Assembly (NCBI RefSeq): GCF_040869045.1
Contig: NC_090321.1
Coordinates: forward strand, 33,415,426 to 33,479,425
DNA from: Eurosta solidaginis
Lineage: Eukaryota; Arthropoda; Insecta; Diptera; Tephritidae
Direction: 5' to 3'
Length of the DNA: 64,000 bases
Shown here: positions 1 to 12,800 of the stretch, one piece after another
Layout: each line of letters starts with the position of its first letter
Position numbering within the stretch: position 1 is the first letter of the stretch
The notes under the pieces: generated by a model
The model's input: the letters and a program-made list of their open reading frames with translations, nothing else
The model's database searches: none
Told to the model about the DNA's origin: nothing
Made by a program: the position numbers and the translations under genes

Positions 1-2835
1 AAATTTATAAATGCTATTATTAAAGTTAAGAAGCCCACTATATCATTTGCAAGGTGTAAAGCCTTGGATATGGGTTCATTCAACGCGTAATTCGTTCGAT
101 GAGTTACTTCAACAAATAGTCTGGTGTGCCTTAGATCACGTGGTGGAATGTATGAAACGAATAAATTAGATAAATCAGGACAGTTTATATTACCGTTGGT
201 AACGTGATAGGCAAGCATGAGTGAGATACAAGTTCTACGATCATACAAAGCCTGGAGTCCGAGCAATTTACGCCTGCCGATATACGATGGGAGGCCATCG
301 GGCCAGTGAAGCATACACAAAGCAATTTTGGTGAAAAATCTTTGAACTCTCTCAATTTTATGTGAGCTGCCTTGATAGAATATACTCCATATAATCGAGC
401 AATATTCCAGACGACTTCTTACCAATGCCGTAAAAAGTGCCTTCAAAGTCATCGGATCCTTGAAGTCACTGGAATTACGTCTAATAACCCCAGCCATTGC
501 AAAAGATTTGGAAATAATAAAGTCGATGTGACCAGAAAAAGAGAGTTGGTTGTCAAAAATTACACCCAGATCTTTTATCTCTCGACAACGGTTTAAAGAT
601 CCAGCATTTAATTTGTAGTTGAAAAAGGTGGTAGTGACCCTTTTTGAATAGGAAACCACGCAGCATTTGTTAGTATTTAAAAGTAGGTTATTACTTGGAG
701 ACCATTCATTAAAAGAATCGAGTTCATATTGCAAGTTAATGCAGTCAGAAGTATCCCGTACGTTTAGAAAGAGTTTGACGTCGTCTGCAAACATTAAACA
801 TTTAGCAAATTTGTATTCTTGAGGCAGATCATTAATAAAAATTAGGAACAACAGAGGGCCACAGTGGGTTCCCTGTGGGATTCCAGACCAAGCGTTAATA
901 AGCGCAGTAGACTGGTTTGCTCCGATTGACACAAAAAGCTTTCTATTCGATAAGAAACTTGAGAAGAACTTCAGCAAACTTCCGGTCGCTCCGTACATCC
1001 CCAGTTTGTGCAATAGTATAGAGTGGTCGACCTTGTCAAATGCTTTCGAGAAGTCAGTATAGATGACGTCTAGTTGCGCATGGTTCTCAAAGGCATCTAC
1101 AATTTGGCTAGTGACTAAAGCCAGATTGGTAGAAGTAGACCTGCCAGGAAAAAACCCATGCTGACACTCAACAATAGCCTTGACTATGTAGTCAAACAAT
1201 TTGCTATGAAGGATACTATTGAATAGTTTTGCCAGAGTACTCTGCTTAACAATAGGTCTGTAGTTGCGAATATCATTGCGGTCACCAGACTTGAATACCG
1301 GATTTATGGAGCATAACTTCCAAGAGTCTAAAAATATCCCATGGTTCAAGCATCCTTGGAAAAGAAATTGCCAGGGGTTCAGAATTTGTATTTGAACATA
1401 GTTTGAAGAATAACGGGGAAAATCCCTCGCTATCTGATTTCGGACTAGAAATTTCGGAAAGAAGAAATTTGACGCGGAGAACCAGAGTAGAATGTCGGAC
1501 TAGGTGAAGAGGTAGGATCTGAGTATACCTTATGAAATAATTTGGCAAATAAGTTACAAATATCTACCGTATTACTGGACGATACACCGTCATACTCCAT
1601 GCACGTCGGAAATCCGTTAGTCCGCCTCTTGGAATTAATCACCGACCAGAGACTAGATGGATTCGTCTTCAGTTTTGATTCCAGATTATTCATATATTGT
1701 CTAAACAAGAACTTATTGAGACAGTTAAAAGTCGATTTAAGCCTGACAAAGGTAAGACGATCAGATTCACTCCTGCTCCTTTTATATTTCTTAAAGGCCT
1801 TACGTTTTTTATTTTTAATATTATTAGAATTTTCCGTTTTCGCGGAACAAAATTCGAGACTGCTAATGAAAGTCTTTGCTTTAAGAGTTCATAGGAAGCC
1901 TCAGGCCCATTAGCGGAGTCCAAGAAGGACCAATCAGTGTAGAGGAGAAACTCGTTTATCGCTGGAGCATCAGCCTTGAAATAATTATATTCTGAAATAT
2001 TTGCAGCTGGGTTTTTATCAAAGCTATAAAACTCGAAATTTGCAACCAAAGCATTGTGATGTAAACTGTTTTCCAAGATTGGAGATAGACACTCCAGGCA
2101 AGATATTCTTAAATCATCAGATCCAAAAACGAGATCAAGGAACCTACCATTACTGTTTGGTTGAGTATTTTATTGTTTTAAGCCATACGAGAACAAAGTG
2201 CTAACAACAAGCACATCGATATCGGATCTGATATTTGTGGGTAAATTATTACAGCCACTTGACCAGGAGATATTACTTAAGTTAAAGTCGCCTAGATATA
2301 TAATCTCATCAGACGGATTAGCAGTACTTATGACACTATTTACATTATCTAAATGTTTTCGATAGACAGCAATTTCACTACTTGGCGGAATATAAGACAA
2401 CACGATTATTATTGTTTTATTGTCATTAAACTTAACGCTTACACAGATTTGTTCAACGCCACCATCTATCAAATCATTAGTAATCAGTTTACTACATAGA
2501 TCTGCTCTAATAGCAATTAAAACACCACCACCCCTCTCAAGACCGGTGGTGTTCGGGCACCGATCATTACGAAATACGTTATAATAGCTGTCAAAAAATT
2601 CGTTAGATGAAAAATTTTCATTCAACCAGGACAGAGCTAATATATCATATTCGTGTGAACTAACGTTACAATAGAATTGTGACGATTTGGTACTCATACC
2701 ACTAACATTTTGATAATAAAGCGCATAATTCGATTTTGATTTATTAATAGATCTACTAGAATTAGCGACTATGTCTTCGGTTCGAACCTTTTTCGGCCAA
2801 ACCGAAAAGGGCAAACCGTCACACCGGCAGGCCAA
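1..2835 (-). pseudogene. LINE ORF2: endonuclease plus reverse transcriptase, frameshifted
   Basis: The endonuclease part (2835 to 2170) shows ALYYQNVSG, RGGGVLIAIRADL, LSYIPPSS and YLGDFNLS, the boxes of an APE-type endonuclease that nicks target DNA. The segment that normally reads TETWL reads LALSWLNE here, so the catalytic glutamate is gone. After 2170 the frame shifts repeatedly. Fragments at 2076-1690, 1708-1445 and 1548-1282, and onward to position 1, carry the linker, the RT fingers and the FADD catalytic box. The open frame into 2835 comes from overlap with ORF1, so the true start is probably further downstream. Not functional. Confidence 0.8.
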
Positions 2836-3250
2836 AGCTCAGGGTTGAGCATCTTATCAAACCAAGAATCGGGAACACCAAGTTTGAATGTAATTCGCTT
2901 CAATGATTCAACGGCAGTACCTTTCCTGATAAGCCCGTGACAAGAAAGCAAATCTCTTCGTATCCCAGAATACTTAGAGACGTATTCAATAATATTGTCC
3001 TCTATAACGGATGGCAAAAACGACGCAATATGAATCCACTTAGTCTTAGCAACTCTAAGCTCAGTGCTTACATTCGAACCAATAATGCGCATTTGTTTAT
3101 CATCATTATTCTTCATTGCATCATTTACCTTCTGATGTTGATGATTGTTGTTGACATTCGCAATGGTAACTTCAGCATTAGTGCCATTAACAGCTGACGC
3201 AGAGGAAGACGGAGATGCGGCGGTATTTATGTCAGATTTATCCGGATAGG
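2769..3250 (-). pseudogene. LINE ORF1 C-terminal part (gag-like)
   Basis: The minus-strand frame stays open from about 3250, without a start, to a stop at 2769. A Ser/Ala/Asn-rich stretch comes first. It is followed by a conserved block seen in insect LINE ORF1 proteins: TKWIHIASFLPSV, then KLGVPDSWFDKMLNPELWP, then VCPFRFGRKR. In this family ORF1 encodes the RNA-binding coat protein of the retrotransposition particle. The end overlaps the open ORF2 frame by about 65 bases, as is usual for this layout. The 5' half is missing, so the piece is a truncated pseudogene. Confidence 0.7.
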
Positions 3251-4056
3251 ACTAAATTACTTCCAAAGCTATTTTAAATAAAAAAGAAAAAAAAAAACAA
3301 GTAAAGGTGTCTAAGTTCGGGTGTAACCGAACATTATATACTGAGCGTGAGCTTCAATTGTACATTTCATTTCAGATAAATTACATTCTACATAACACGT
3401 GGCACAGCCCGTTTAAAAAAAATGTCCCCATTTCCTCTTACAGTAAAACTTGATAAGTGAAATAGCATTGATTCAAAACTATGTATTTCTTGCTAAGTTA
3501 TAGCTTATTATTCTAGTCTACTACCCTTTTAAAAATCTTTTATATAAAAGTGGGCGTGGTCTTTAACCGATCCCGTCCATTTTTACAAGAATAATTTTCT
3601 GCTATAAGGAAAATATGTGTAGACAATTTCATTACGATGGGTTCATTTTTATTCGAGTTATGGTTCCCGAAACATAGAAAATTACTTAGTCATAAAAAGG
3701 GAGGTGCCACGCCCATTTTTTTTAATTTGAAGTTTTTCCTATTTATTGTTATAAATCCACTTGGGAAATGAAATACCATTGATATAAAGCTCTTTTTTGC
3801 AAAGATATAGATTATTTTATTCGTCCACGACCCTTTTAAAAATCTTTTATATAAAAGTGGGCATGGTCCTTAACCGTTTTCGTGATTTTTCTTCAAAGCA
3901 TTCCTTATAGTAAAAGCAACCGCTCTGCCGAATTTTGTTACGATAGGTTTAACTGTTTTTGATTTATGATTAATAATATTTGTAAAATTGATTTTATCAC
4001 AAGTGGGCGGTGCCACGCCCATTTTAAAAAAATTTTCCAAATTTTTATCAAGAGTC

Positions 4057-5372
4057 ACTGGACACGGCGAGCACCTCCAAAATGCTAGTGTCAGTGCAAC
4101 GGACGGCGCTTATCGGCATCAGTGGCGCTATGAGAACAACACCTACCTTGGCACTGAATGTCATGCTGAATATACATCCAGTAGATATTGCGGGAAAGGC
4201 AGCCGCGGCCCGGTCGTTGGTCAGGCTTCGTGATATGGGTTATATGCTTTCTGACTTCGGACACTCTAGCCTTCTTACTAGTTTCGACTTTATCCCGGAC
4301 AGACCGGACTATTGCATGCCGGTGGCCGCTCCCTATACAACCTTCACCCCAGTCATTCCCCCGAGGGAGGAGTGGAGAAGAGGAATTATCTGGGGCATGG
4401 GACCGGTTAACTTGTTCACGGATGGGTCGAAGTTGGACGGAAAGGTTGGCGGGGGGGTCTTTTGTCAAGAGCTAAATGTAAGCCGCAAGTTTAAGTTGGC
4501 TGATCACTGCAGTGTATTCCAAGCGGAAGTTGCTGCGATTAAGGATGCGGTGGATGAAATGCTAACCAGCGCTACTACGGTTAGGGAATTTAACATCTAC
4601 TCTGATAGCCAAGCGGCTATAAAGGCCTTGAGCTCAACTACAGTGCGATCGAGGGTGGTCTGGGAGTGCCTGACCACACTTGCGATTGCATCGAATTATT
4701 TTACAATTAAGATTATCTGGGTCCCGGGCCATAGTGATATTCCGGGTAACTGTCAAGCGGATCTCTTAGCCCGAATCGGTACAACTGAACCGGATGAAGA
4801 TGGCTGTAGGGATTTCGGGATTCCGCTAGCCACCTGTGGATTGCTCTTCCATAGCTGGGCCTCGAGTCAGCTCAGCAAACGTTGGGCGGACACTACGTCT
4901 TGTAGGATATCAAGATCTTTCTGGCCGAAAGTGGATGGCAGGAGGTCTGCTGAAATAATTGGGTTCACTAAGGCTCACCTATCAATGGTCATTGGGGTTT
5001 TGACAGGGCACTGTCCCATGGGTATCCATGCGGTACGTCTCAATATATTGGAAACTCCATCCTGCTGCAGCTGTATGGAGGATGATGAGGTGGAATCACC
5101 AAATCACTTTATGCTTGACTGCCCAGCTTTTGCCAGAACTAGGCGAAAGTATTTTGGTCGTGACTCACTTGGATCTCCCGAGGAGCTATCCAAGGTTGAG
5201 ATCGGGATCATTCGGAACTTTATCGTTGCTACCCAACGATTCTCTAAGTAGTTATATCTACGTCACCATTAGTTTAGTTTATTATATGTGGTATCACAAC
5301 GGACCGTCATGTTGTCCAAGTGAGCTTCCTCTCATCAGGGAAGCTACCACCCAACCTAACCTAACCTAACCT
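4057..5372 (+). mobile_element. 5'-truncated RNase H-bearing LINE (A) with (CCTAA)n tail and TSD
   Basis: A LINE 3' fragment nested in the interspersed repeat. AAGAGTC occurs directly before it (4050-4056) and directly after it (5373-5379), a 7-bp target-site duplication. It covers the end of the RT region, an RNase H domain, a 3' UTR, a hairpin (5323-5345) and a (CCTAA)n tail. RNase H after RT is found in the I, R1 and LOA groups of LINEs; the exact clade is not assigned. Confidence 0.85.
4082..5251 (+). pseudogene. LINE ORF2 C-terminus: RT thumb region and RNase H
   Basis: An open frame of 389 codons with no internal stop; the ATG is incidental because the element is 5'-truncated. The N-terminal ~110 residues match the post-RT region (QRTALIGISGAMRTTPT, LNIHPVDIAG). 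RNase H follows with all catalytic positions present: LFTDGSKLDG (Asp), VFQAEVAAI (Glu), IYSDSQAAIKAL (Asp) and VPGHSDIPGNCQAD (His and final Asp). A C-terminal Cys/His segment (CCSCMEDD ... NHFMLDC) ends the frame. RNase H would remove the RNA template during target-primed reverse transcription. There is no RT catalytic core here, so it cannot work alone. It is better preserved than the other LINEs, which suggests a younger insertion. Confidence 0.85.
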
Positions 5373-5374
5373 AA
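5323..5374 (+). repeat. 3' hairpin and (CCTAA)n tail of LINE A
   Basis: Stem AGCTTCC (5323-5329) pairs with GGAAGCT (5339-5345). After a short linker come four CCTAA units. The same hairpin-plus-tail order ends the LINEs at 11970 and 23813. Confidence 0.75.
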
Positions 5375-5760
5375 GAGTCTCAATATCAGTCCACATGTCA
5401 AATTTCAACATTCTAGGGGTATTATTTACTAAATTATCAGGTTTTTTGTGTTTTCCAAAATTTTATATATATAAAAAGTGGACGTGGTTATCATCCGATT
5501 TCACTCATTTTCAATACCTATATCTATTCTGGGTCCAGATAAGCTAGTGTACCAAATTTGGTGAAGATATCTCAATATTTACCCAAGTTATCGTGCTAAC
5601 GGACGGACGGACGGACATGGCTCAATCAAATTTTTTTCGATACTGCTGATTTTGATATAGGAAGTCTATATCTATCTCGATTCCTTTATACCTGTACAAC
5701 CAACCGTTATCGAATCAAAGTTAATATACTCCGTGTGCAAAGCACGCTGAGTATAAAAAT

Positions 5761-6865
5761 AAGCCGCATGCGTTGGAAATATTTTAATACGAAATGTCAG
5801 CCTAGAAAAGGAAGTTTTTAATAAGTTTTTCGAGCTTCCGAAAATTGCTTTGGTGGAAGAAACATGGATCGAAGTATACAAAGCCAGGGAGTATAGCCTT
5901 CTTAAATGTTCGTACGTTTGCTCAGAATATGTTGACAAAACATATACGTTTGTCAATTGATTGCCCAAAGGAGGTCTTGTAAACCAACACTGCAATTTCT
6001 AAAGAGTTTAGCATACTTAAAAGCAATTTTTATGAAATTGAATGGAGATAAATTGACTACAAGTCCACATGTTTTATTTATTGTATAATTCAAGCGCACC
6101 TCTTGATGAGGGAATTGTTAAACCCTTTTTATGGAGAACAAAGCCCTGTAGCTCTGCATGTTAGCCACTAGTTATGATAGTTCTATTGCCATTGTACCAG
6201 GTGTCACCTTGAGGCACGCCCCGCCTATATACATTCTGTACCCTTTCAGCATTGACATGGATGTGGCGTCCCCAAACGTAACAAAATAACACCTACCACT
6301 CACTGCAGACTTTGGAGGTACACTTTTTCTCAACATGCCTTGAGAAATATCCACTGTAGAGGCATGATAATAGGGCCATGATAGAACAGCAGGATTCTTC
6401 GTGTAGTTTTTTCTGTCTAGGGGTTAAGTTGCCATAAAGATACGAGTCTTTAACCAAGGTATGAGTCACTATCCACTATTTTTCAATATAATTGCATATT
6501 TTACTGTATTATCAATCGATATGTATGCACATAAATCGAGCTAAAGATTATTATTATTGTATCAGATGATCATTGGTTTTCATCCTGAAGGAAATTTCCA
6601 TCCCAAAAAACCACAATTTCGCCTTAAACAGTAACGGTATGGCAACGCTTCTAGCAAAACAACAAAGATTATGAAACTTCAAAAATCCCCAAATGCGTTA
6701 AAAATTTTAGAGTGAAACTACATTCTTTTTTATACCATGCCCACACTCAATAACAAGAATTTAAATCGTTCTAACCAGTAGGCATACCAAATCTTGCAAA
6801 TTTTAATTCCTATATTAATTATTATTTTTTTAATTAAAATTTTTTATCGAACTAATCAATAATTG
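5761..6865. other. Unassigned stretch upstream of the Tudor gene
   Basis: No clear gene. At about 5811-5960 a plus-strand frame reads FFELPKIALVEETW and LLKCSYVCSEYVDK before a stop; I do not recognise it. At 6172-6354 the minus strand holds a 60-codon frame with no recognised family. The rest is AT-rich. If the Tudor gene has further 5' exons they could lie here, but I could not identify one convincingly. Confidence 0.4.
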
Positions 6866-9800
6866 ATGAAATCTTCACAAATAGATGGTGCCAGCGGTGG
6901 AGTCATACAAATGGATGGCATTGCGCTACCTTGGAAACAAAAATATTGGCAATTATACATTACGTACTGTGCTTCGACGATTGATGTGTGGGCACGTCTC
7001 TTTGGCAAGGAATATAGCGAACGCTTCGATAATGTAATGAATGATATCGATTTGTACATGGCAACACAAAAGACAAGACCAATAGCACTCACCAATAAAA
7101 ACATCTATTTGGTGTGCATCAACGAATGTTGGCATCGAGTACGTGTGGAGGAATTGGACAAACCGAATGCCACGGCACATTGTTTCTTCATTGACTATGG
7201 TGATAGCGATTGGGTGGCCGTAAATAAGTTGTATATATGTGATGCGCAATTTTTACGTTTGCCGGCGCAAGCAGTGCCATTGTCATTATTCGGTTTAGAA
7301 GATTTTGCTGGTAATCCTAATGCGCGACGTCACTTGGATACGATGTTGTCAAGCAAATCGGTTGTTGGTGAAATTTTAACTAAAGAAAGTGATTTCTACA
7401 ATACAGAATCAAGCGCTTGTGGTAAAATGCAAGTTGTGCTGTATGACACCTCCACAGAGGAGGATGTGAATTTGAATCCATTGTTATTAAGCAAAATTTG
7501 TGATGATACACCACCACCAGAGATTAAACATAAAGGTGCTACGAATGTGCTGGTATCACATGTGAGCGATGAAGGTGATTTATATTTGCAGATACTCAAT
7601 AGTGATTTCAAATATGTGCAGGTTAGTAGTGTTTTGGAAATATAAAAGCCATTAATTTTTTGTGCGCAACTTTTAAATTTACATGTTTTAGAAATTAATT
7701 CAACAACTCATTGAAGCCAAATTCAAACAAGATCAACACAAAATTACCGCTACTGATTTGAAACGCTCGAATCTCTTTTTGATTTGTGATAATACAGATA
7801 GCGACCATACACAATGGTATCGTGGCGCGCTTACAGACTTAGCGAGCTATCGTCCAGAGGATGAAGAATTCGATATTTTATATGTAGACTATGGCATAAC
7901 GCGACACACGCATATTTCGAACATTTTCCGCTTGGAATCTTTAAGCACTGCGTTAAGTAAATTTCCCAGGCAAGCCATTCGTGCGCGGCTACACAATATA
8001 CCGCCAGTAAATAAAAGCATTGTGGGGCGCATGCGCGCTCTGTTACCGCCCAATTGCGCAGCTTTTGTAAGTTAATACTTCAAATGCACTTAAATGCCTG
8101 TTTATTAATTTTCTTTTTAAAGGTAAAAATGAATAAGCCAGACAAAATCCCTTATGTAACGGTTTATCGTCGTCATGAGAGCACTGGTATGTTGTGTAAT
8201 ATAAATGAAGATATTCGTATGGAAGCCGAATTGGAATGGTAAATGGACATGATATTTATTTTTATATTTCATTTTCATTTGATATATACGTATATATTAA
8301 TTTTTTATACTTAGCTGAGCAGAGCTCACAGAGTATATTTGTTTTGTTCGCATAACGGCAATCCGTAATGGCATAAACTAATCGAGATAGATACAGACTT
8401 CTATATATCAAAATGATCTGCGCGAAAAAAGAAATCCATTTAGCCATGTCCGTCCGTCCGTCTGTCCGTAAACACGATAACTTGAGTACATTTTGAGTTA
8501 TCTTGATGAAATTTGATATGTAGGTTCCTGGGCACTCATCTCAGATCGCTATTTAAAATGAACGAAATCGGACTATAACCATGCCCACTTTTTCGATATC
8601 GAAAATTTCGAAAAACCGAAAAAGTGCGATATTTCATTACCAAAGACGGATAAAGCGATGAAAGTTGGTAGGTGGGTTGACCTTATGACGCAGAATAGAT
8701 AATTAGTCAAATTTTGAACAATGGGCGTGGCACCGCCCACTTTTAAAAGAAGGTAATGTAAAAGTTTTGCAAGCTGTAATTTGGCAGTAGTTGGAGATAT
8801 CATGATGAAATTTGGCAGGAACGTTACTCCTATTACTATATGTGTGCTAAATAAAAATTAGCAAAAACGGATGACGAACACGCCCACTTAAAAAAAATTT
8901 TTTTTTAAGTCAAATTTTAACAAAAAATTTAATATCTTTACAGTATAAGTAAATTATGTCAACATTCAACTCCAATAATGATATGGTGCAATACAAAAAT
9001 AAAAGAAAAGTTCATAATGGGCGTGGCTCAGCCCTTTTTCATTTAATTTGTCTAGAATACTTTTAATGCCATAAGTCGAACAAAAATTTACCAATCCTTG
9101 TGAATTTTGGTAGGGGCATAGATTCTATGACGATAACTCTTTTCTGTGAAAATGGGCGAAATCGGTTGACGCCCAGTTTTTATACACAGTTTACCGTCTG
9201 TCCTTCCGCTCGACCGTTAACACGATAACTTGAGCAAAAATTGATATATCTTTACTAAACTTAGTTTACGTACTTATCTGAACTCACTTTATCTTGGTAT
9301 TAAAAATGGGTGAAATCCGACTATGACCACGCCCACTTTTTCGATATCGAAAATTTCGAACAATTAAAAAAATGCCATAATTGTATACCAAATACGAAAA
9401 AAGGGATGGAAAATGGTGATTGGATTGGTTTTTTGACGCAAAATATATCTTTAGAAAAAAATGTGTAACATAGCTGTGATGAAAAAGTTCTGCAGGGCGA
9501 AATCAAAAGCCTTTGGAATCATGGCAGGAATACTGTTCGTGGTATTATATATATAAATAAACAGATGATGTTCTGGAACCCCTGGTCCACATTTAGGTCG
9601 ATAGCTCGAAAACGCCTTCACATATACAACTGAGGGCCACTCCCTTTTAAAAATACCTTTAATTTGATACCCATATTGTACAAACACATTCGAGAGTCAC
9701 CCCTGGTCCACCTTTATGGCGATATCCCGAAATGGCGTCCACCTATAGAACTATGGCCCACTCCCTTTTAAAATACTCTTTCATAACTTCCATTGGATGC

Positions 9801-12800
9801 CCATGTCAAACAAACAAATTCCAGGGTTACCGTAGGTTCATTTTCCTACATGGTGATTTTCCCTTATTTTGTCTCCAAAGCTCTCAGCTGAGTATATAAT
9901 GTTCGGTTACACCCGAACTTAAACTTCCTTACTTGTTTTAATTGAAATTCGAAATAATTATAAAATCTATTTTTTATTTCAGTTCTACTGCTTCGAATGG
10001 TGACGATGATGATGTACCAAGCAATGGTAAGAAATATGGTCTTACTAATAATAGCAGTAACAGCAGTTTGAATTTGCCCACAACCAAACAAACGTTTGTA
10101 GAAATGACGCGTGGTTTAACCATCACTACTTCAGTGCCAAATTCACCACAAAAAGTTGCTGAAATGCCAAAATTGCAGAACTATGATGCGATACCTCATG
10201 ATCCAAATGACTTTTTGGAAGTCCGCGTTACTATGGTGTCAAATCCTTCCAATTTTGCGGTATGTTTTATAAAAAAAGTAGTTTGCAGAATTCGATTATT
10301 CAGAATAGTATTTAAAAAAAAAATACGTAAGCAATGTAGTTCGGTTGAAACTGAATGTAAAATACGCGGCTGTGCTGGTGTTTTGCTAATAAGTTATCTC
10401 TTAAGAATAGTGTAATCATAATTTTAAAGCAGCTAAGAGATGACAACTTGTTATGTTGTTGTTGCGATAGATTCTTCCCGAAGGTTTTGGGGAGTGTTAT
10501 CGATGTTGATGGTCTTTGCCACGCACCAGTAAGGTACAAGCCTCTTGCGAAATTCGTCGAGCTCCTTCTAAACAAGAGAATTATTATCTCTGAGCTGGGC
10601 AGCTCATCGTTAATAAGGTATACCAACATACCCATACTCTTCTACGCCGTCACCGTATGGTGGACGGCACTCGATATCGAAGCTAACAAGAGCAAAGTAA
10701 CGAGAGTGCAGAGGATGGCGGCAATGCTTACCAGCGGCGCCCTTCCCTCCACTCCCACCAAAGCTCTTGAAACCATATTATTCCTTCTCCCAACTGATCT
10801 ATATGGTAGATACTGTGCCTCCAGTAACGCGGCAAGGCTCGACGCTATCGAACCATGGAGGGACTGCAAGTTTGGTCACACCCGGATCCTGAAGCAAGTC
10901 CCCGAAATCTTCTTGAAATTGGACCATACAACATCGTCCCCTTGCTGGGACAACAAATTTTCCACAAGAATCCCAAAGAGGAATGAGTGGGCAAACGGCG
11001 TGGAGCCGGGATCACACGAAATCTCCGTTTTTACAGATGGCTCTAAACTAAACAACATAGTCGGCAGCGGAATATTCTCGGAGAAGCTCAATCTAAGCGA
11101 GAGCTTTCGTTTACCCGATCACTGCAGTGTTTTTCACGCTGAACTCATAGCTATCTGGAAAGCAGCCCTCTATCTTGCTAACCTGCAGGTGACCAATTCT
11201 ATTTCAATTTTCCCTGACAGCCTAGCTGCCATAAAATCCCTGCAATGCAGTAACACCTCGTCACTAGTGGCATTGAAGTGCAGAGAAACCCTCAACAAAC
11301 TAGCTGAAAATTGCAACCTAAGCATAATATGGATTGCAGGCCACTGTGACATCTCAGGAAACTGCACCGCGGATGAGCTAGCTAGGGAAGGCACCAACCT
11401 GCAAACAATAACCTCCGCTGGTTGGGCCAGCCCTCCTCTAAACACTTGCAAATACTACCTGTGATCTCTTTTCACGGATCAGGCAAACGCCAGATGGGCC
11501 AAGGAGCCTACATGTAGTATATCCAAGCAAATCTGGCCTAAGCTGGATGAAAAGAGATCGCGATCGGTGATATTGTTAAACCGTATCTCTATAAGCCCAC
11601 TAGTGGGCCTTCTTACACTCACGGTGCCTATATGGGCCTGCAGACAAATGACTTCTGTCGCAGCTGTAGGGCGAGGAGGAGATAGAAAGCGTTGAGCACT
11701 ATCTGTGCAACTGTCCCGCACTGTCAAAAACCAGGTATCATTGCCTCCACAGACACTCTTTTGGGTGCCTTGCGGAGCTTGAATCTCTAAACTCAAACGG
11801 CATCTTGCGTTTCATTAGGCAAACGCTCTGGTTTAGCCTCACTGGGGTCTAAACTTTCTTCATCTTCGAAAGTAGGTTAACAGGAAATAGGGCCCCCCGC
11901 GTGGTAGCACAACGGCCTACGTGAGTCTCCGCTCGGACAGCGGAGGCAGCCACTTTAATCTAACCTAACCTAAGGTACAAGCCTGACATCTCGGGAACGA
12001 TTTAATATGACCACATTATACCTTCTAGGCCGCCCCCACCACCTAGTTCCATAATGAGCTTGAGATCTTCAGAGCCTCGCCTCGATACGCATTGAGATAC
12101 AGATCTAAGCGCTCCATACACCTCTTTGTGAACGTGAACGTGGAGGTGTGGTGAGTTCTGAAATCTCCGCTTTTTGAACGTTCACGCCCTGCTGTCAATT
12201 GAATTCATCCCCAACAAAGTCTAGGAGGAATCAACTCTAAGTCTGCCGTGGTAAATACGAAAATTTTATTTTCACATGCGGCCGCGTTCCATTTGAGTGC
12301 AGCTTGTAAAATATGTTTATTCACTGTTTTAAACTACTTTAAAACGTGTGGGAGGGACACAACAGATTAAATGGGGTTACACTGAAATGACAGTCCTTGG
12401 TCGGGAAAAATCCAGAGTCGCTCCGGTATATAGAACCGACTGCCTTGGAAAGCGGAACCGACTGCCTTGGGAAGCGAGAACCGACTGCCTTGGGAAGCGC
12501 GTCCCCACATGACACCAACCATCTCTTCAACTGTATTGTGGAACCGACGCCTCCAACACCCCTGTCGTTGTGGTCCACCCCTGTTGAAATAGCAAGTTTC
12601 CTTGGGCTCCTGTTAGAAGATATTGATAACAATTTATGATCGGGATCACACCTATTGGATGGGGCGAAGCACTGCTACAACAACAACTTTAAAACGTAGC
12701 ATTTCGAAAGATATTTCAATTCTATATCATTTGATGTGTCAATTGTAGGAAAAGCGGAGTAATGAAGATATTGGACAAAAGAATATAACTCACGTTTCGT

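Larger units (their letters stand above)
1..3250 (-). mobile_element. Degenerate jockey/CR1-type LINE, cut by window start
   Basis: Non-LTR retrotransposon read on the minus strand. In transcript order it holds the end of ORF1 (3250 to 2769), an endonuclease region (about 2760 to 2170) and reverse transcriptase (about 2080 to 1). The RT box reads CLMFADDVKLF on the minus strand near 770-805. Several frameshifts break ORF2 (frames change near 2170, 1700 and 1450), so it is dead. The 3' end lies before position 1. The 5' end is probably truncated near 3250, where the ORF1 frame is still open. RT style and order fit the jockey/CR1 group; the exact clade is not assigned. Confidence 0.85.
3295..5760 (-). 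mobile_element. Tephritid-type interspersed repeat, copy C (inverted, interrupted)
   Basis: Begins AAAACAAGTAAAG, followed by a GTAACCGAACATTATATACT block, and ends GCACGCTGAGTATAAAAA. It is the reverse orientation of the copies at 8302-9939 and 19622-26812. All copies share a CCGTCCGTCCGT-type tract (here CGGACGGACGGACGGA near 5603) and repeated 'tgggcgtggt' and 'acgcccatttt' phrases. No coding frame belongs to the repeat, so it looks non-autonomous; its class is unknown to me. A LINE (4057-5372) sits inside it. The flanks at 3295-4050 and 5380-5760 are otherwise repeat sequence without genes. Confidence 0.75.
10455..12180 (-). mobile_element. SINE-like repeat, minus strand, split by a LINE
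   Basis: Two parts, 10455-10543 and 11971 to about 12180, reproduce the reverse complement of the repeat at 13045-13460: TTCTTCCCGAAGG, GGGGAGTGTTATCGA, CATCTCGGGAACG and further blocks. The CAACAACAACA end lies at 10450-10465. The LINE at 10544-11970 separates the parts, flanked by a 14-bp duplication. No coding capacity is visible. Confidence 0.7.

Noticed and set aside
5350..5374. (CCTAA)n as a real telomere or interstitial telomeric block.
   Set aside because: Only about four units, directly at a LINE 3' end before a target duplication; flies lack TTAGG telomeres. Treated as a LINE tail.
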